Assembly: GCF_001642475.1 (NCBI RefSeq)
Contig: NW_019173938.1
Coordinates: 434,001 to 498,000, forward strand
From: Fonsecaea monophora
Lineage: Eukaryota > Ascomycota > Eurotiomycetes > Chaetothyriales > Herpotrichiellaceae
DNA: 64,000 nt
Direction: 5' to 3'
The position numbers and the translations under genes are program-made. Shown one piece after another: positions 10,252-22,270 of this stretch; position 1 is the first letter of the stretch; each line of letters opens with the position of its first letter. The notes under the pieces were generated by a model. The model did no database searches and had not been told where the DNA came from. It was given only the letters and a program-made list of their open reading frames with translations.

Positions 10252-11628
10252 CTAGACGACCTGGACGCCAAACTTCCAAACCTGCTGCACAGTCAGATCT
10301 CCCTCGAGACCCTCCTCGAGAACCACGAGATCCGCATCCATCCCCACCTCAAGTCTCCCCTTGGTGGCCTCCACGTCCTTGCCCAACATCTTGGCTGGTG
10401 TGCTAGTCACGCATTCCAGCGCTTTCGCCGTGCCGCAGCCTGTCCATCGCTTGAAGTTGTTGACACAGTCGATCAAATCAACCACACTGCCAGCGATACG
10501 TCCGTTGCTCTCCAGCTTGAGCAGCTTGCCTTCCTTAACGAAGCGATCTTCTCCTCGCCACTCGTAGGCGCCATCAGGGCATCCGGAAAACTTCTGCGCA
10601 TCGGTAACCAGGATTGCGCCTTCCGGGTGAGCGGAGTAGGCAATCTTGAGCGTTTGTGCAGACAGGTGGATGCCATCGGCGATGAGGCCAAAGTACGGCT
10701 GCTTGTACCGTGCGGCCTCATCTTCTAGGTCCGCCATGGAGGTGCTGATGCTCAGGCTGGAACGAGGTGTTGACCTCCTTGAAGACCGAGGCGAGCCTTG
10801 AGGAGAGGTCGATGGGCTTGCCGGGCGGCTGGTCTTGGGTGTGGCCACAGGGGTCGATGGTGCTGATTGTCCCAGAAGCCCAAAAATACCGGGATCCCGA
10901 TGTCCAAAGGGGCGCATGGCATTGAAAAGATGTGTGACCATCGAGGCACCAGCGGCCATGGCAGCCTGTGCCTGCTCGAAGGTGGCGTCCGAGTGACCCA
11001 CGGAAAAGACGATGCCCCGTTTGACGAATTCAGGAATCAGGTTGATCATGGCTCCCTTCTCAGGCGCAGCGGTGATGTATCTCACATTGTGGAGATTTTC
11101 GGCACCGTAACATTCCTCGATGTCGACCCAAGAATTTGCTTCTCGGAGGACCTCCTTCTTGTGAATCCCATTCCTCACTGGAGACAGAAAGGGCCCTTCG
11201 ATGTGTGCCCCGAGACTCTCTGTGCCGTTGGTGGCATCACGCCCCTTTCCGGAGGGACCAAGATGAGGGAGGACTGCATGATAGCTATCGGGTGTTGTAC
11301 TGATGACGGTCGGGACAAACGAAGTGAGACCGGACTTGATCATCTGCTGGGTGGTGTGCGTCAACTTTGAGGCGAAGTCTGGGTCAGGGGTTGAGAAGTC
11401 AAAGTTGTGAGAGCCGTTGATCTGAACATCGATAAAGCCTGGAGATAGAATCCCGCCCCGAAGATCCACGGTTCTATCGGGTCTCAGATGCGAAGAATAG
11501 AAGGCTGACTGGGGACTCATGATCCGTCCCGTCTCGGATGAGACCCAGAGGTCTCCGGGCACCAATTCACCATTCTTGAGGAGATAGCCGTTGGTGAATC
11601 TAACAACGCGCGGGGTTGATGTCGACAT
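10252..11628 (-). CDS. N-acetylglucosamine-6-phosphate deacetylase
   Basis: A single-exon frame of 458 residues from the ATG at 11628. An in-frame ATG also exists at 11799, but the extra 57 residues are hydrophobic and unlike the family, so they are taken as leader. The enzyme removes acetate from GlcNAc-6-P to give GlcN-6-P in GlcNAc/chitin catabolism. Visible family marks: the amidohydrolase opening GGILSPGFIDVQINGSHNFDF, the metal Glu in GAHIEGPFLSP, His in GHSDATFEQA, HLFNAM, and the catalytic Asp in LVTDAQKFSG. Odd: a stretch of about 60 residues rich in Ser, Thr and Pro is inserted between DPGIFGLLG and FGLIADGIHLS, in the catalytic barrel. It is divergent from the UNC93-type transporter. 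Symbols used in fungi are nagA or DAC1. Confidence 0.92.
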   Translation of the reverse strand: MSTSTPRVVRFTNGYLLKNGELVPGDLWVSSETGRIMSPQSAFYSSHLRPDRTVDLRGGILSPGFIDVQINGSHNFDFSTPDPDFASKLTHTTQQMIKSGLTSFVPTVISTTPDSYHAVLPHLGPSGKGRDATNGTESLGAHIEGPFLSPVRNGIHKKEVLREANSWVDIEECYGAENLHNVRYITAAPEKGAMINLIPEFVKRGIVFSVGHSDATFEQAQAAMAAGASMVTHLFNAMRPFGHRDPGIFGLLGQSAPSTPVATPKTSRPASPSTSPQGSPRSSRRSTPRSSLSISTSMADLEDEAARYKQPYFGLIADGIHLSAQTLKIAYSAHPEGAILVTDAQKFSGCPDGAYEWRGEDRFVKEGKLLKLESNGRIAGSVVDLIDCVNNFKRWTGCGTAKALECVTSTPAKMLGKDVEATKGRLEVGMDADLVVLEEGLEGDLTVQQVWKFGVQVV

Positions 11629-13065
11629 GGCGGAAGGAAGGTCGGGGTTAGTCAGCGTAAAAGCAAGGATCGGTGCAACACAAAAGGCTTTGGGAACAAG
11701 AACAAAGGAAGGGACGATTGCTCGTAGGGAAGCCCTACAAGAATGAAGAAGCGAAAACTCCAAATCCAGGAAGCAGCAGTATACAAATTGAAATATCATG
11801 GTGGATGAGGGTGGTAGCCGGATAACAGGTATTCACCCCGAGGGTCACGTCATAAGGTTTGTCTGCGAACTCTTTTTTCTCTCGCAGTGAGCCTGTGACA
11901 GATGAGTCGAACATTCTACTGGCTCCTACAACATCCTGACATCCGGGGCACGGCAGGCTGCGGAAATGAGCGCAACAAAGCATTGTTTCGTAGGTAAGGG
12001 AAATTCGAGGTTGAGGAGGAGAGGACCAGCGACAAGGGGACAGGCCGAGCAGCTCTCCTGTCATGTTGCAGTCTCCAAGCACGTTGTAGCCACGACGGCA
12101 ACACAATGCGGTGGCATCTCTCTAGGCATTTTTGGATGGAGTGAGTTCTATCAGATCTGCAATCTGCAGACAGCTCAGACAATGGAGGAATCGAGGTGAG
12201 ATTCAGGGGCGTACGGAGGAAGACAGATGGGATGCTGGATGCAACGATGGCCACATGGACGAGGTTTGTGTTTGATGATGGAAATGAGACGTCGAAGCAC
12301 TGAGAAGGCAGGGTAGCAATGGGAGAGATTTGGTGTATGTAACGCTGAGGCGGAGAGAATGCAACTCTGTTATCGACATCACGTGGACTCTTGGCATCCC
12401 TCAGCGTCGAGATACTGCCCAGGCATTGTAAACAAACCCTCTTCCTCAAGGGGAAAACACGCCAGGCCTGCGCTGGTGAGAACTAGAACTGCGACTACGA
12501 GTTACTCGTTGCTACCACCGCAATCAATACCACGACTCCATCCTCCATCCTCCCCTACTATCTCCCCCATCTTTCGCCGCGATCATTCCACATCCCTCCC
12601 ACCTCCTCCTCCTCCTCCATCCCTCTCTCCCTCCATATGCTCCCTGTCGCTGCAGTCTGTGAGGATACAATGCTACGACTCTATCTCTCTATCACTCTAT
12701 CTTCTTCGCGAACCTGTTCCTGAGACCTCCAAAGTAACCATTCTGCCTTAGTGCGACAGGTGACATTGTTGGACGGCACTCTACCATTGATCTGAAGACC
12801 TTGTTGATACTGTTCTATATTACTTGTTCTTTCCCTCCCCCCCGTTCCTCCAACTCGTTTTCACACGGTGCACGCGACTCATCTCCTCGCTCGAGTACCT
12901 CCTCGTACAACACGAGCCAGACTCCACTAGGAATCTGCCCCGAGACTCCGCAATTGATCTCCGCTCGCCACCTAAAATCGTCCCAACTTTAAATCTTTTG
13001 AGCCTCGCCCTGATCCTCCGTCCTTTCTCCTTCTCTTCCTCTCAGCATTGCTTGGTTACTGGGCA
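11629..13065. promoter_or_regulatory. Long divergent intergenic region, deacetylase / UNC93-type transporter
   Basis: 1.44 kb between divergent starts. A CACGTG element lies at 12380-12385. From about 12530 to 13060 the plus strand is strongly CT-rich, with runs such as CTCCTCCTCC, which is the usual fungal core-promoter and leader composition for the transporter. No convincing exon was seen in it. Confidence 0.5.
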
Positions 13066-14670
13066 ATGTCTGACATCTCCAACGAAAAGATGGCTACCAC
13101 GACCGAGAAGTCTGGCGGTACCGACACGCCGCCCGAGATCATCCATGGCGGCCAAGAGGCTCAGCCCGTCGGGAAGCCCTGGATGTACAAGAAACTTAAA
13201 CTGGGCCCTATCACCATTCCTGCCTATGCGACACCACAGTTCCAGATTGTTTTTGTTGCACTTGTGTGCTTCTTGTGCCCGGGTATGTTCAATGCGGTCA
13301 ACGGTCTAGGTGCCGCTGGTCAGGTCAATGCGCACGATATCAACAACGCCAGCACTGCCCTCTATGCCACCTTCTCCGTGGTGGGTTTCTTTGCTGGTAG
13401 CATTGCCAACAAGATCGGACTTCGGTTGACACTCGGATTTGGTGGCTTCGGATACACCCTCTACATTGCCTCGATCTTGTCCTACAACCACAATCAGAAT
13501 GCAGGCTTCCTTATCTTCGCTGGGGCCCTCTTGGGTGTGTGCGCGGGTCTGTTGTGGACTGCCCAAGGCGCCGTCATGATGGCATATCCCCCGGAAAAGG
13601 CCAAGGGCCGATACATTGCCGTCTTCTGGATGATTTTCAACTTGGGTGCCGTGATAGGTGCTCTGATTCCTCTCGGCCAAAACCTGCATTCCACCGCCAA
13701 CAAGGTCCAGGATGGCACCTACATTGCCTTCATAGTGCTGATGGCTGTGGGGTTTGTCCTGGCCGGATTCCTCTGCAACCCCTTCCTCGTTCAACGCAAT
13801 GACGGCTCGCGAGTCATCTTGATGAAGAACCCAACCTGGAAATCCGAGATCAAGGGTCTTTTCGAGGTCCTGATCAGTGACTGGTACATTGTCTTCCTCT
13901 TCCCCATGTTCTTCGCCTCCAACTGGTTCTACACCTACCACTTCCAGGACGTGAACCTGCCCTACTTTAACATCCGCACTCGCGCCTTGAACAATGTCTT
14001 GTACTACCTGTCACAAATCATTGGTGCCTGGATCTTCGGCTTCTTGCTCGACACCACCTATTTCCGCCGCACCACCCGCGCTAAGATCGCTATTGGCGCG
14101 CTCTTCGTGCTCACCTTTGTCATTTGGGGCGGTGGCTATGACTTCCAGAAACGATACACCCGGTCTGAGACCAGTGCCGACGACTACCACAAGCTTGACT
14201 TTACCGACCCTGGCTATGTCGGACCCATGTTTCTGTACATGTTTTACGGAGCTTACGACTCTGTCTGGCAGACCACTTCATACTGGTAAGTGGGACACTT
14301 TTGAATGAAGTAATTTGTCGCTAACTCAATTTCACTCAGGCTCATGGGTGCACTGACCAACAACGGTCGCAAACTCGCCAACTTTACCGGCTTCTACAAG
14401 GGCATCCAGTCTGCTGGGTCGGCCATCTCCCCTCAACTCGACGCCAACAATGTAGCTTTTATGACTCAGTTCGCTGTCAACTGGGGTATGCTCGCGGGCT
14501 CTCTCGTCGTGGCAGCTCCCGTCATCTGGCTCAAAGTCAAGGACACGACCGATATCGACGAGGATCTGAAATTCACTGACGAGACCCGGGCAGACATCCT
14601 GCCCCCGAGCCCTGTCGGGCCCGTTGTGGGTGCCGAGGGCATGATGGCCGAGAAGGAGGAGAAGATGTGA
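13066..14670 (+). CDS. UNC93-like major facilitator protein
   Basis: Two exons, 13066-14285 and 14340-14670, separated by a 54-nt intron (GTAAGT...CTCAG), giving 516 residues. The ATG at 13066 is the first ATG in frame; the codon at 13048 is TTG. About twelve hydrophobic segments are visible, beginning near residue 60 (QIVFVALVCFLCPGMF), with the UNC93/DUF895 marks PGMFNAVNGLGAAGQ and GRYIAVFWMIFNLGAVIGA. The ends are hydrophilic, and the tail is Glu-rich. Fungal UNC93-like proteins are plasma-membrane or vacuolar proteins of mostly unknown substrate. Its position head-to-head with a GlcNAc-6-P deacetylase makes a sugar-related role possible, but the family is not that of the known GlcNAc transporter Ngt1. 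Confidence 0.88.
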
Positions 14671-15556
14671 GATCGCTGGAGAGATCCTTCTTATATGAAG
14701 GTGTGACGTCTAGTTGGAGATAAAAGAAGCTTTCTTACTTACTTCCTGCGCCATCCCTCCAAGTACAGAAATGTCTTGAGGATGGCGTAGAGAAATAACG
14801 AAAGGGGATGAAGACTATTCACATTTTAATCGGGACTGGCCGCTGGCTTACGAGGACTTCCGAGGTATTTGATACGGGGTGGTGGTGATGATGATGATGG
14901 TCGTGGGTGGGCAGTGGCTGGTTCACTGGGGGGTGAGACTGTGTGTTGCATACACAACAGAGCAGAGATCTCTCCACGGTCACCAGTGCCGTCCATCGAT
15001 CCGGAATGAACATATAATGGAACAGAACCCCCTGGTGTTTTATGATCCCAGAACAGAGACTAGGAAAGGGGGCAGGGAAGAGAGAGATGGGGAGAGAGAC
15101 ACATACCCGTTCAACAACAGCTGTTGATCAATATATCATACCATACCCTAGCCTGCCATACCATACTTTATATATGTACCTCTTACCTCTTTAATCCTTA
15201 CGAATCACAATCACAATCACACTCATAATTACATACCATACCGTACCTTGGAATTACTAGAGGAAGAAGAGATCATATCCTGTCCGTAATGTAATGTAAT
15301 GTAATGCTCTTTCTGGTAAGCAATTCTCACTCACTCACTCACTGTTATCTACTGGAAAACTACCAGGTCTACGTCTGGGTCTAGGTGCTGAGAGTAGCGC
15401 AGGAGCTGTTGATCACTGATCTTGCCATGTGGTGATCAGAACCAAGATGATTGAAAGAACATATTACTTGGAAACATAGTAAACAAGGTTGTGTACAGTT
15501 GGTCCGCTTGCAGTGGTGCCAATTACCACAGTCTGAAGCATAACACACGGCATGGC
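14671..15556. other. Intergenic between converging genes, with short tandem repeats
   Basis: About 0.89 kb between the stops of the UNC93-type gene and the DUF676 lipase. It holds CATACC-type direct repeats around 15137-15175 and five copies of GTAAT at about 15284-15305. It probably contains both transcript ends. No coding frame was supported. Confidence 0.5.
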
Positions 15557-18500
15557 TCAGGAGTCTCGCTTCTGTGTCTGTTCCCCCGCCTCCTCCTTGC
15601 TTCTTGTGGCGGCTAACGCGATCTGTTCGGCCACTCCACCGGCTTCTCCCACGCTTGCAGGCTTCGTCTCCCGTCTCCATCTCTCGTCGATGTTCTCGCC
15701 AAGAGATAGGCCCAATGCAGCGCTGGTACTCAATGATGGGATGGTTTCAGGCACCAGCTGCGCAGTTGCCTCTGCCTTGGCATCCTCTCCACTGGCATGC
15801 CGAGTAGGTGTGCTTGTACCCGCAGAAGAATGTGAGAGTGGTTCCAGCTCGCCGGGTTCCGCTGAGAAGGGCCGGTGCGGATCAGTGATGATATGCCCGT
15901 ACTCGCTCGCAGACGTTGACGATCCATCATCCTCCCTTTTATTTCCTTTCTTGGGTGTGCCCAGCTTCGTTCCTTGCGGGCTCTCTGTCAGCGGGCCATC
16001 AACGACCTTCGCCGTCGCCGCACCCTCGTCGGCCGAGTCGACATCGAAATCAATGTTGAACATGCGATCGAGCTCGCCTCGATACTTTGCTTTCCTCAAT
16101 TCCTCGCCCAACGCGCCATCTCCCTCCTCTTCGTCTTCCTCTTCGCCATCCTCGCTTCCGTCGAAGAATCGGTCGCTCCACCTTGCGCTATCCTGTCTGA
16201 CAAGCCGCGACAGGGCTGCCTTGCTGGAGTTCATGCCGCTGTAGCTGCTCTCACCCGTGGCACTAATCCGGGAGACCAGCTCTGCTACATCGTCCCGAGA
16301 CTCGCGGATCTCGGACTCGGTACGTCTCGATGCATGCCTGGTGGGAGTGACCTGCTTGTCGCGATCACGCACTCTCCATGCCGTGTGCAACTTCTGAAGA
16401 TCCGCATGCATATCCGCAACTTCGGTTGGGCTCGCCTCTGTGATTCTGATATTATCAGTCGTTTTCGCCTTCGTTTCGTTGTCACCGCCAACCTCCTGAA
16501 TCTCTTTGTCCTCGGGCAAGTCTCGTTGACCCCGAACACTCTCTCCCTCCCTTTGCTCTCTGGGAACAAGTTCGTCTCGTCCCACTGCTCTTTCCACGTT
16601 TTCTTCGTCTTCGTCCCTGGTCTTCGCCGCCGCCGTGTACCCGAAATGTGTATCACACATGTGTCGCACCACTGGCCATCCGTACGCATTAGCAAACATC
16701 CGCCGGACCACCATGTTGTTGTGCGCATCAGGTTCTAGTCGCACCAGAACTTTACGCCACGACAGATCTTTATGGTACGCGCGAGCGATCTTCTCCTCAA
16801 TCTTCATACCACCTACTTCAACATGAGATTGGTGCGGGGTCGAATTTCCAGTCATCGTGGTGTCTGTAGAGTGTCCTGAGGCAGGACGGCGGGGATCCGA
16901 GGGCGAACCCGGGGCAGATGAGAGCTGAGTTGACGAGGATTGAGATGCGAGATTAGAGGCAGAGCGCCTGATTCCAAAAGTTCGCTGGCGTTTTGCTGGC
17001 GGCGGCGGAATATCTTGTGGATGATACACACGGTCATGAAAGATTGTCCTTGGTCTGGCGGCAGGGTCTAGGATGAAGTCCTTGGGAGGTAGCGGTGGGT
17101 TGAGGAGATCTCCTGCCGATTCAAAAAAGGTCGTTTTGGGAGGCGTTTCGACTTCCCCTGTGCCACCCTCTTGGGAACTGTTGGTGTACAGTGATGCGCC
17201 TCGGACGGGAGCCTTGACAGGGGTTCCATTGCTTTCCGCTTCCGGCATTTCTTGTGATGCTTGTCCAGAGTCTGGTAGTTCTTCCTGGTGGTACATTGTC
17301 TGCCCTCGCCGATAGATTTTCTGCGTCTTCCTCGGACTCTTGGGCGGACTACCTGGGGGTGACTTTCGCTGACCTGCTTGCGGCTTGAAAAAGTTCAATA
17401 GTTCTGTCCACAAATTCGGCGCAGCTGTCGACCTGACATCTGTTGGGCTTGTCGGTTGTTCTGAAGATATCCTCCCTTTCCTCTCCAGGAATTGACTCTC
17501 TTCGGGTTCTATTGCTCGCTGGTCGTGGTCAAAGCCTTCGCTAGTCTCTGCTTGCGGAACTTTCGATTCAGGATCCGGGGTCGACTTGCCTGACTTGGGG
17601 CTGCTCACGTCCTCGCCGCTGTCGCTAAACAAGTTGTTCCAGGTGAGCGCCTTTCTAGGGTCGCTGGCATTTTGGCCTGTCATTTCAGCCCAACCCCATC
17701 CCACCATCGTCCCTACCAAGCCGCTTTCCCGTCTGGCTTTCTCTACGCGACCTAGACCTCGCCAGTCTAGGAACAGCAGGCAGGACGTTCTCAACGGCAC
17801 GATCCCATCGTTGACCACGTTCGAATAGACGGTGCGATTTCGGAACTTCTTCAATGCCACGTGTGCTGGGCCTGTCGGTAAGACCCTCAGCAAAGGCTTT
17901 GCTCCAGGATCAGACTCCTTGTCCGGACCTCCTTTGTTAGAGTCATTCGTGAATCCGGCCACCACGGCTCCCCAGCCGCTCTTCGCCAACGTCGGCGGCC
18001 TCCACGTCAAACCCAGATCCTGGCCCGTCCTTCCCACCAAGCCAAAATCTAGCGCGAACTTTACATATACAGGGTTCTCATTGCTTAAACCCAGAAACGG
18101 CGTGGCCATTGCGACAAAATTGATCGGTTTGATCAGGTTGAAAAATTCGGGAGAGTGCTTTTGGATGTACGCGATGGCGTAAGTTTGTATTAGTCCGCCC
18201 AGACTGTGACTGATGAAACTTATGGAAGTGATGCGGTACGGGAGATTATGAGCTCTGTGATTCTCGTCTTTGATAATGCTGCTGTTTTTATGCGCCGGCT
18301 GCGTGCTATTTGCATCTTGCGGCTTGGGTTTGTTCGACAATGACGAGGCCAGAGATTGTGAGAGGGACTTTCCCATGGACGACTTTATCGGCAGATAGGG
18401 TTGGTCCGGATAGGTGATAGAGAGGACGTATTTGGCGAAACGTTTGCCGAGATACTGGATCCCTCTTTCGGTCTTCGTGGTGTTGCCGGTGAACCCTCGC

Positions 18501-19640
18501 ACGTAGATTTCTTCTTCGTCTTCCTCATCTTCCTCCTCCCCGCCCTCGTTGACGACATTAGAGGTGGCGGCTTCAGGGGGGCTATCACCGGCACTCGTGA
18601 TGTCCGGCATCGATTTTGATCGCTGCCCCAGAACATCTCTTCCGAACTCGTTCTCCCTTGTCGCATGTCGTGCCCTGATCTCAGCCCGCCTTCTTTTCGC
18701 GTCTTCCTTTGCCTGCCTCGCAGCCGTATCAATGCTTTCCTTCATGAACAGCATATCTGCGCCCACATTACTGTGGATACCGTGGGTGAGGAGTACGAGG
18801 TGGATCTTCTTCTGCTTCTTTTGCGTTTTGTCCGGTTTCGCGCCGGCATCTCTCTTGTCGCCATGTTGAGGTCCCTGTTCCACCCTGACTTTGGCTTGCC
18901 CATCGGCTTCTTGCTCCCATTCAGGAAATGGAGGAGTGTTCCAGAGGCTGTGGGTGTCATCTACCACCAGTCTGACCGCCTTAGAGAAGACGCCCTTCGG
19001 ATGCTGCGGGGTGTTGGCTTTTTGCGAACGAGCACGTTGATGATCTTCGAGTCGACCAGGAGCGCCTTGGCCCGATCCAATGACACCGTGGAACCCCAGT
19101 TCTACCGACTTCTCATCACGTCCAACAAGGACCTCATACTCAACACTGGCCGTCTTGGAGAAGATGACCTGTGAAGCAATTTCGATGATCCAGGTGAAGC
19201 TCTTTCTCTCGTTTGTCCCTCTGTCCCCACGCCTCACGTCTAGGCTTTGTCTCTGTGCGTCTTCCCGGACATATTCGGGGACAGTGAGTTTCGCATTCCA
19301 TTGTCCGCCCGCCTTCAATTGCGGCTCAAAATCCGGTGTGCCTTCAGTGCTTGCAGCCTCATGTTTTTTGTACGGGTCGAACGTGGACGGATAACACGCC
19401 ACATATAGAGTGTATGGTCCATGCAAGTAGGCGGCGCGAAGAGGCGCGGCGACCGTGTTCTTGATCTTCACATGCAAATGTGTGGGGGGCGGAAGGATGC
19501 GGTCGAGGCTGGGAGTGTAGGTTATGGTATATCTGCAACAGCGATATTTTAGCAGACAGCCATTCAGACACAGGATGGTCGGCCACGTACCTTACAACCT
19601 CACCAACCCGAACAGCGCCAGTCTGATGGAGCAGAAGCAT
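15557..19640 (-). CDS. DUF676 serine esterase/lipase (Rog1-like), large form
   Basis: Two exons, 19640-19591 and 19532-15557, across a 58-nt intron (GTACGT...TTGCAG), giving 1341 residues. Exon 1 supplies the only ATG; the long second frame opens with TTG. The protein starts with a beta-rich domain. An alpha/beta-hydrolase follows, with LLTHGIHSN near residue 267 and the nucleophile elbow SHSLGG near 460, interrupted by acidic and Ser-rich loops. The second half is mostly disordered (Pro, Ser, Glu, Asp) with scattered conserved blocks. In yeast, Rog1-type proteins are monoacylglycerol lipases or lipid-droplet esterases. The length is well above the yeast members (about 680 residues), but long forms are usual in filamentous fungi. 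Substrate unknown. Confidence 0.88.
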
Positions 19641-20691
19641 GGTTCTGGAGGTAGCCCTACATGCCGCAGCTTTCACCCGCACACAGTTAAGGCTCGAGAT
19701 ATGTTCTCATGTCTTTTGAACTATTCTGAACGGGTTGGAGGGGACGGATTATTGGTGTAAAACCCGGGGACAGCTCTCAGCTGCATGACCTTTGACGACT
19801 GAGGCTCCGTATAGCGTTCCCTGGACTCGCCATCACGTCCATGACATGAGAAAACAATGGACCGGGTGGAGGGTGTAGACCTAAGTAGGGAATGGTAGGG
19901 CTCCCTACAGTCGGGATGCAATGGGTATGACACAACTTTATGGAGCATGGCACAACACGGCTTGACGGGCTTGCGGGCATACCGAGTACGCAGGCAGAGG
20001 CTGCAGCCCTCAACGGCACCCAAACGGCCAGTAGTGAATAAGTTTAGTCACGCGCCCACCCGCGCTCGCGTGCACGTTGGACGGGGCCAAATTATACCGC
20101 CTGACCACCTAATTAATGAACCGAGCATTATGCATATTATTACTTCGTACCTCGATTTTACCAAGATACTCTTAGAATCTTGTCAATATTGCCATCTACA
20201 TATATGAGAACGACGAACCAATGGCCCTCCTCCACGATACATTCAAGCCTCAGCCCATCCGCCTTCTTAGCCTGTCAGGACCGTTCGTTCCGTCGGTTCA
20301 ATCTTTTGATAGCTTCGCCGCAGCTCATGTGCTCCTTTCGGCCGTGGCCAAAAAAGATAGTCAAAAGAAACCCGGCCTCTAGACTCCAGGCGTCTTCGGC
20401 GAACAAAACTCGACGCTATGGTCGATGGAACAGCAGTGCTTCGATCGCAGGAAGCTAACCTGAATCACCAGCAGCATCTGTCTCTCACACATCAATAAAT
20501 AGTGTGGATGCTTTCATGTTGAGAGCACTCTTCAGTGATGACAGGAATAGTTCGGGGAAGACACCTCCCCAATGCTCCAAGTTTTATTCACAAACATATT
20601 TATAGACCTGGTCGCCCGTATATCGTGTATCCCAGAACATGCCAGTGCGCCGGGCGACCTCAAGCGCAGACCTCACTGTGTACAATAGAAT
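19641..20691. other. Intergenic, AT-rich in part, no gene seen
   Basis: About 1.05 kb between the lipase start and the cytochrome b2 stop. The section near 20090-20220 is AT-rich and includes a CCAAT near 20217. Small open frames exist on both strands, but none shows a domain or a splice structure that joins into a longer protein. Confidence 0.45.
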
Positions 20692-22270
20692 TCATAGTCT
20701 TGCCTTTAGCATCTCGTTAGGTGTAATTAGAGGATCGTAGGCTCGAATTCCCAGCGTGTCCTGTGGGACAGTCGCAGTATGGTACCGCAAGCCAGCGGTG
20801 TCGACCATATCGGGGGTCAGCTCTTCCACCTTGGAAGCACCAATAAGCCTCATGTTCATCACCATTTCGTCTTTTAGTAGTTGCATGGCACGATCAACAC
20901 CGGGTAATCCATAGGCGGACATGGCGAAGAGGAATGGTCGGCCAATGCCAACACCTTTGGCACCCAGGCACAAAGCCTTGATGATGTCGGTTGCTCGGCG
21001 AACACCACCGTCGATGAAGATCTCGATCTTGTCCTGCAGACCTCTCTCTCGTAGAACAGGCATGACCTCGGCAAGAACCTCAACGCCCGAGCGGGCGAAA
21101 TCCAACTGGCGACCGCCGTGGTTGGAAAGGACAACACCGTGGACGCCAACCTCAATGGCCTTGAGCACATCCTCTACACGCTGGACACCCTTGAGGATGA
21201 TGGGCATCTTCGTGATACTCAAGAACCACGGAATGTCTTTCCAACTTAGGCTGGGATCAATAAAGCTCGAAATGGCTCTGGCGGCACCTTGGGATCGATC
21301 AACGTTCTCGCCGCTCGTTTTTTGGACATTGGATCCGGTATCGTCAAACTTGCTGCGCATGTCCTTCTCTCGTCTGCCCAGTTGGGGAGCATCGACCGTG
21401 ATGAAGAGACCTTTGCAGCCTCGTGCTTCGGCGTGCTGGACGATCTTCTTTGTGATCGACCTGTCTTTGTTGACGTACAGCTGAAGCCATTGACATTGGT
21501 CACCTTCCCGAGCATCACAGATTTCGTCGAAACTGCAGGAAGCCAGGGTGGGAATCATTTGGATGACGTTGTGCTTCTTTGCTCCTCTTGTGAGAACAAC
21601 CTCTCCCTCGGGATTGCCCAACTTCCCCAGTGCAGTTGCAGTGACATAAAAGGGAATATCGCATTTTGTCCCGAGCATGGTCGTACTGATATCCACGTTT
21701 TCCACGTCAATCAGAATCCTGGGTCTGAACCAGATCTTGTGGAAGGCGGAATGATTTTCTCTCATGGTGATCTCATCGTCGGCACCGGAGCTGTAGTATG
21801 CCCAGGCTGGTCTCTTCATCACCTGTCTGGCGACGCTCTCAAAATCCATGAGATTGTAACATGCTTCAAGAGGTGGCATGTTCTTGATGCGCTCTTGTCT
21901 TGCCTTCTCCTCTGGGCTCTCCTCCTTTTCTTCTTGCTGGACGGTCTCCATGTTCACAGGTCCGAGATGTTTCTCTTGAGGTAGGTACTTGTCCAACGTA
22001 TCGGGAGGATGGATGGGGTCGAATTCCTCGGTGGCATCTTTGCCAGCGTACTTGAGAATGATCTTGGAACCACCGGGGTGCTCTGGATACAAATTAGCCA
22101 GACTGTTGGCTGGGATCCGGATGTGTTGACTGCACACCTGGTAGGAACTCTGTCACATCATAGGCTTTTCCATGGACAATTACCCAACATGAATCTTTGG
22201 AATTGTGTTTGGCCACCTCTTCTCCAGTGAGGGTACCCACGTCGGGTCTTTCGCCTTCATCACGATTCAT
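20692..22270 (-). CDS. Cytochrome b2-type L-lactate dehydrogenase (cyt b5 + FMN domains)
   Basis: Two exons, 22270-22138 and 22082-20692, joined across a 55-nt intron (GTGTGC...ATCCAG), giving 507 residues. Residues 13-95 are a cytochrome b5 domain: SKDSCWVIVHGKAYDVTEFLP leads across the junction into EHPGGS. The axial haems are His46 and His69 (DPIHPP). The FMN-dependent alpha-hydroxy-acid oxidase domain begins near residue 115, with YYSSGADDEIT, a Lys-rich substrate loop and the catalytic His in LSNHGGRQLD. The product oxidises lactate (or a related 2-hydroxy acid) and passes electrons to cytochrome c. Yeast Cyb2 has a mitochondrial presequence before the b5 domain. Only 12 residues precede it here, so a cytosolic or otherwise targeted form is likely. 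The start codon is overlapped by an upstream ORF. Confidence 0.9.

Noticed and set aside
11629..11799. N-terminal extension of the deacetylase from an upstream ATG
   Set aside because: The 57 extra residues are Cys-rich, hydrophobic and unlike the family; the 11628 start matches the usual N-terminus.
11735..12449. Overlapping minus-strand frames upstream of the deacetylase
   Set aside because: They are low in complexity, overlap each other and show no conserved motif; they are best read as leader or promoter DNA.
13306..13941. 211-codon minus-strand frame inside the UNC93-type gene
   Set aside because: It is a shadow of the strongly supported plus-strand coding sequence.
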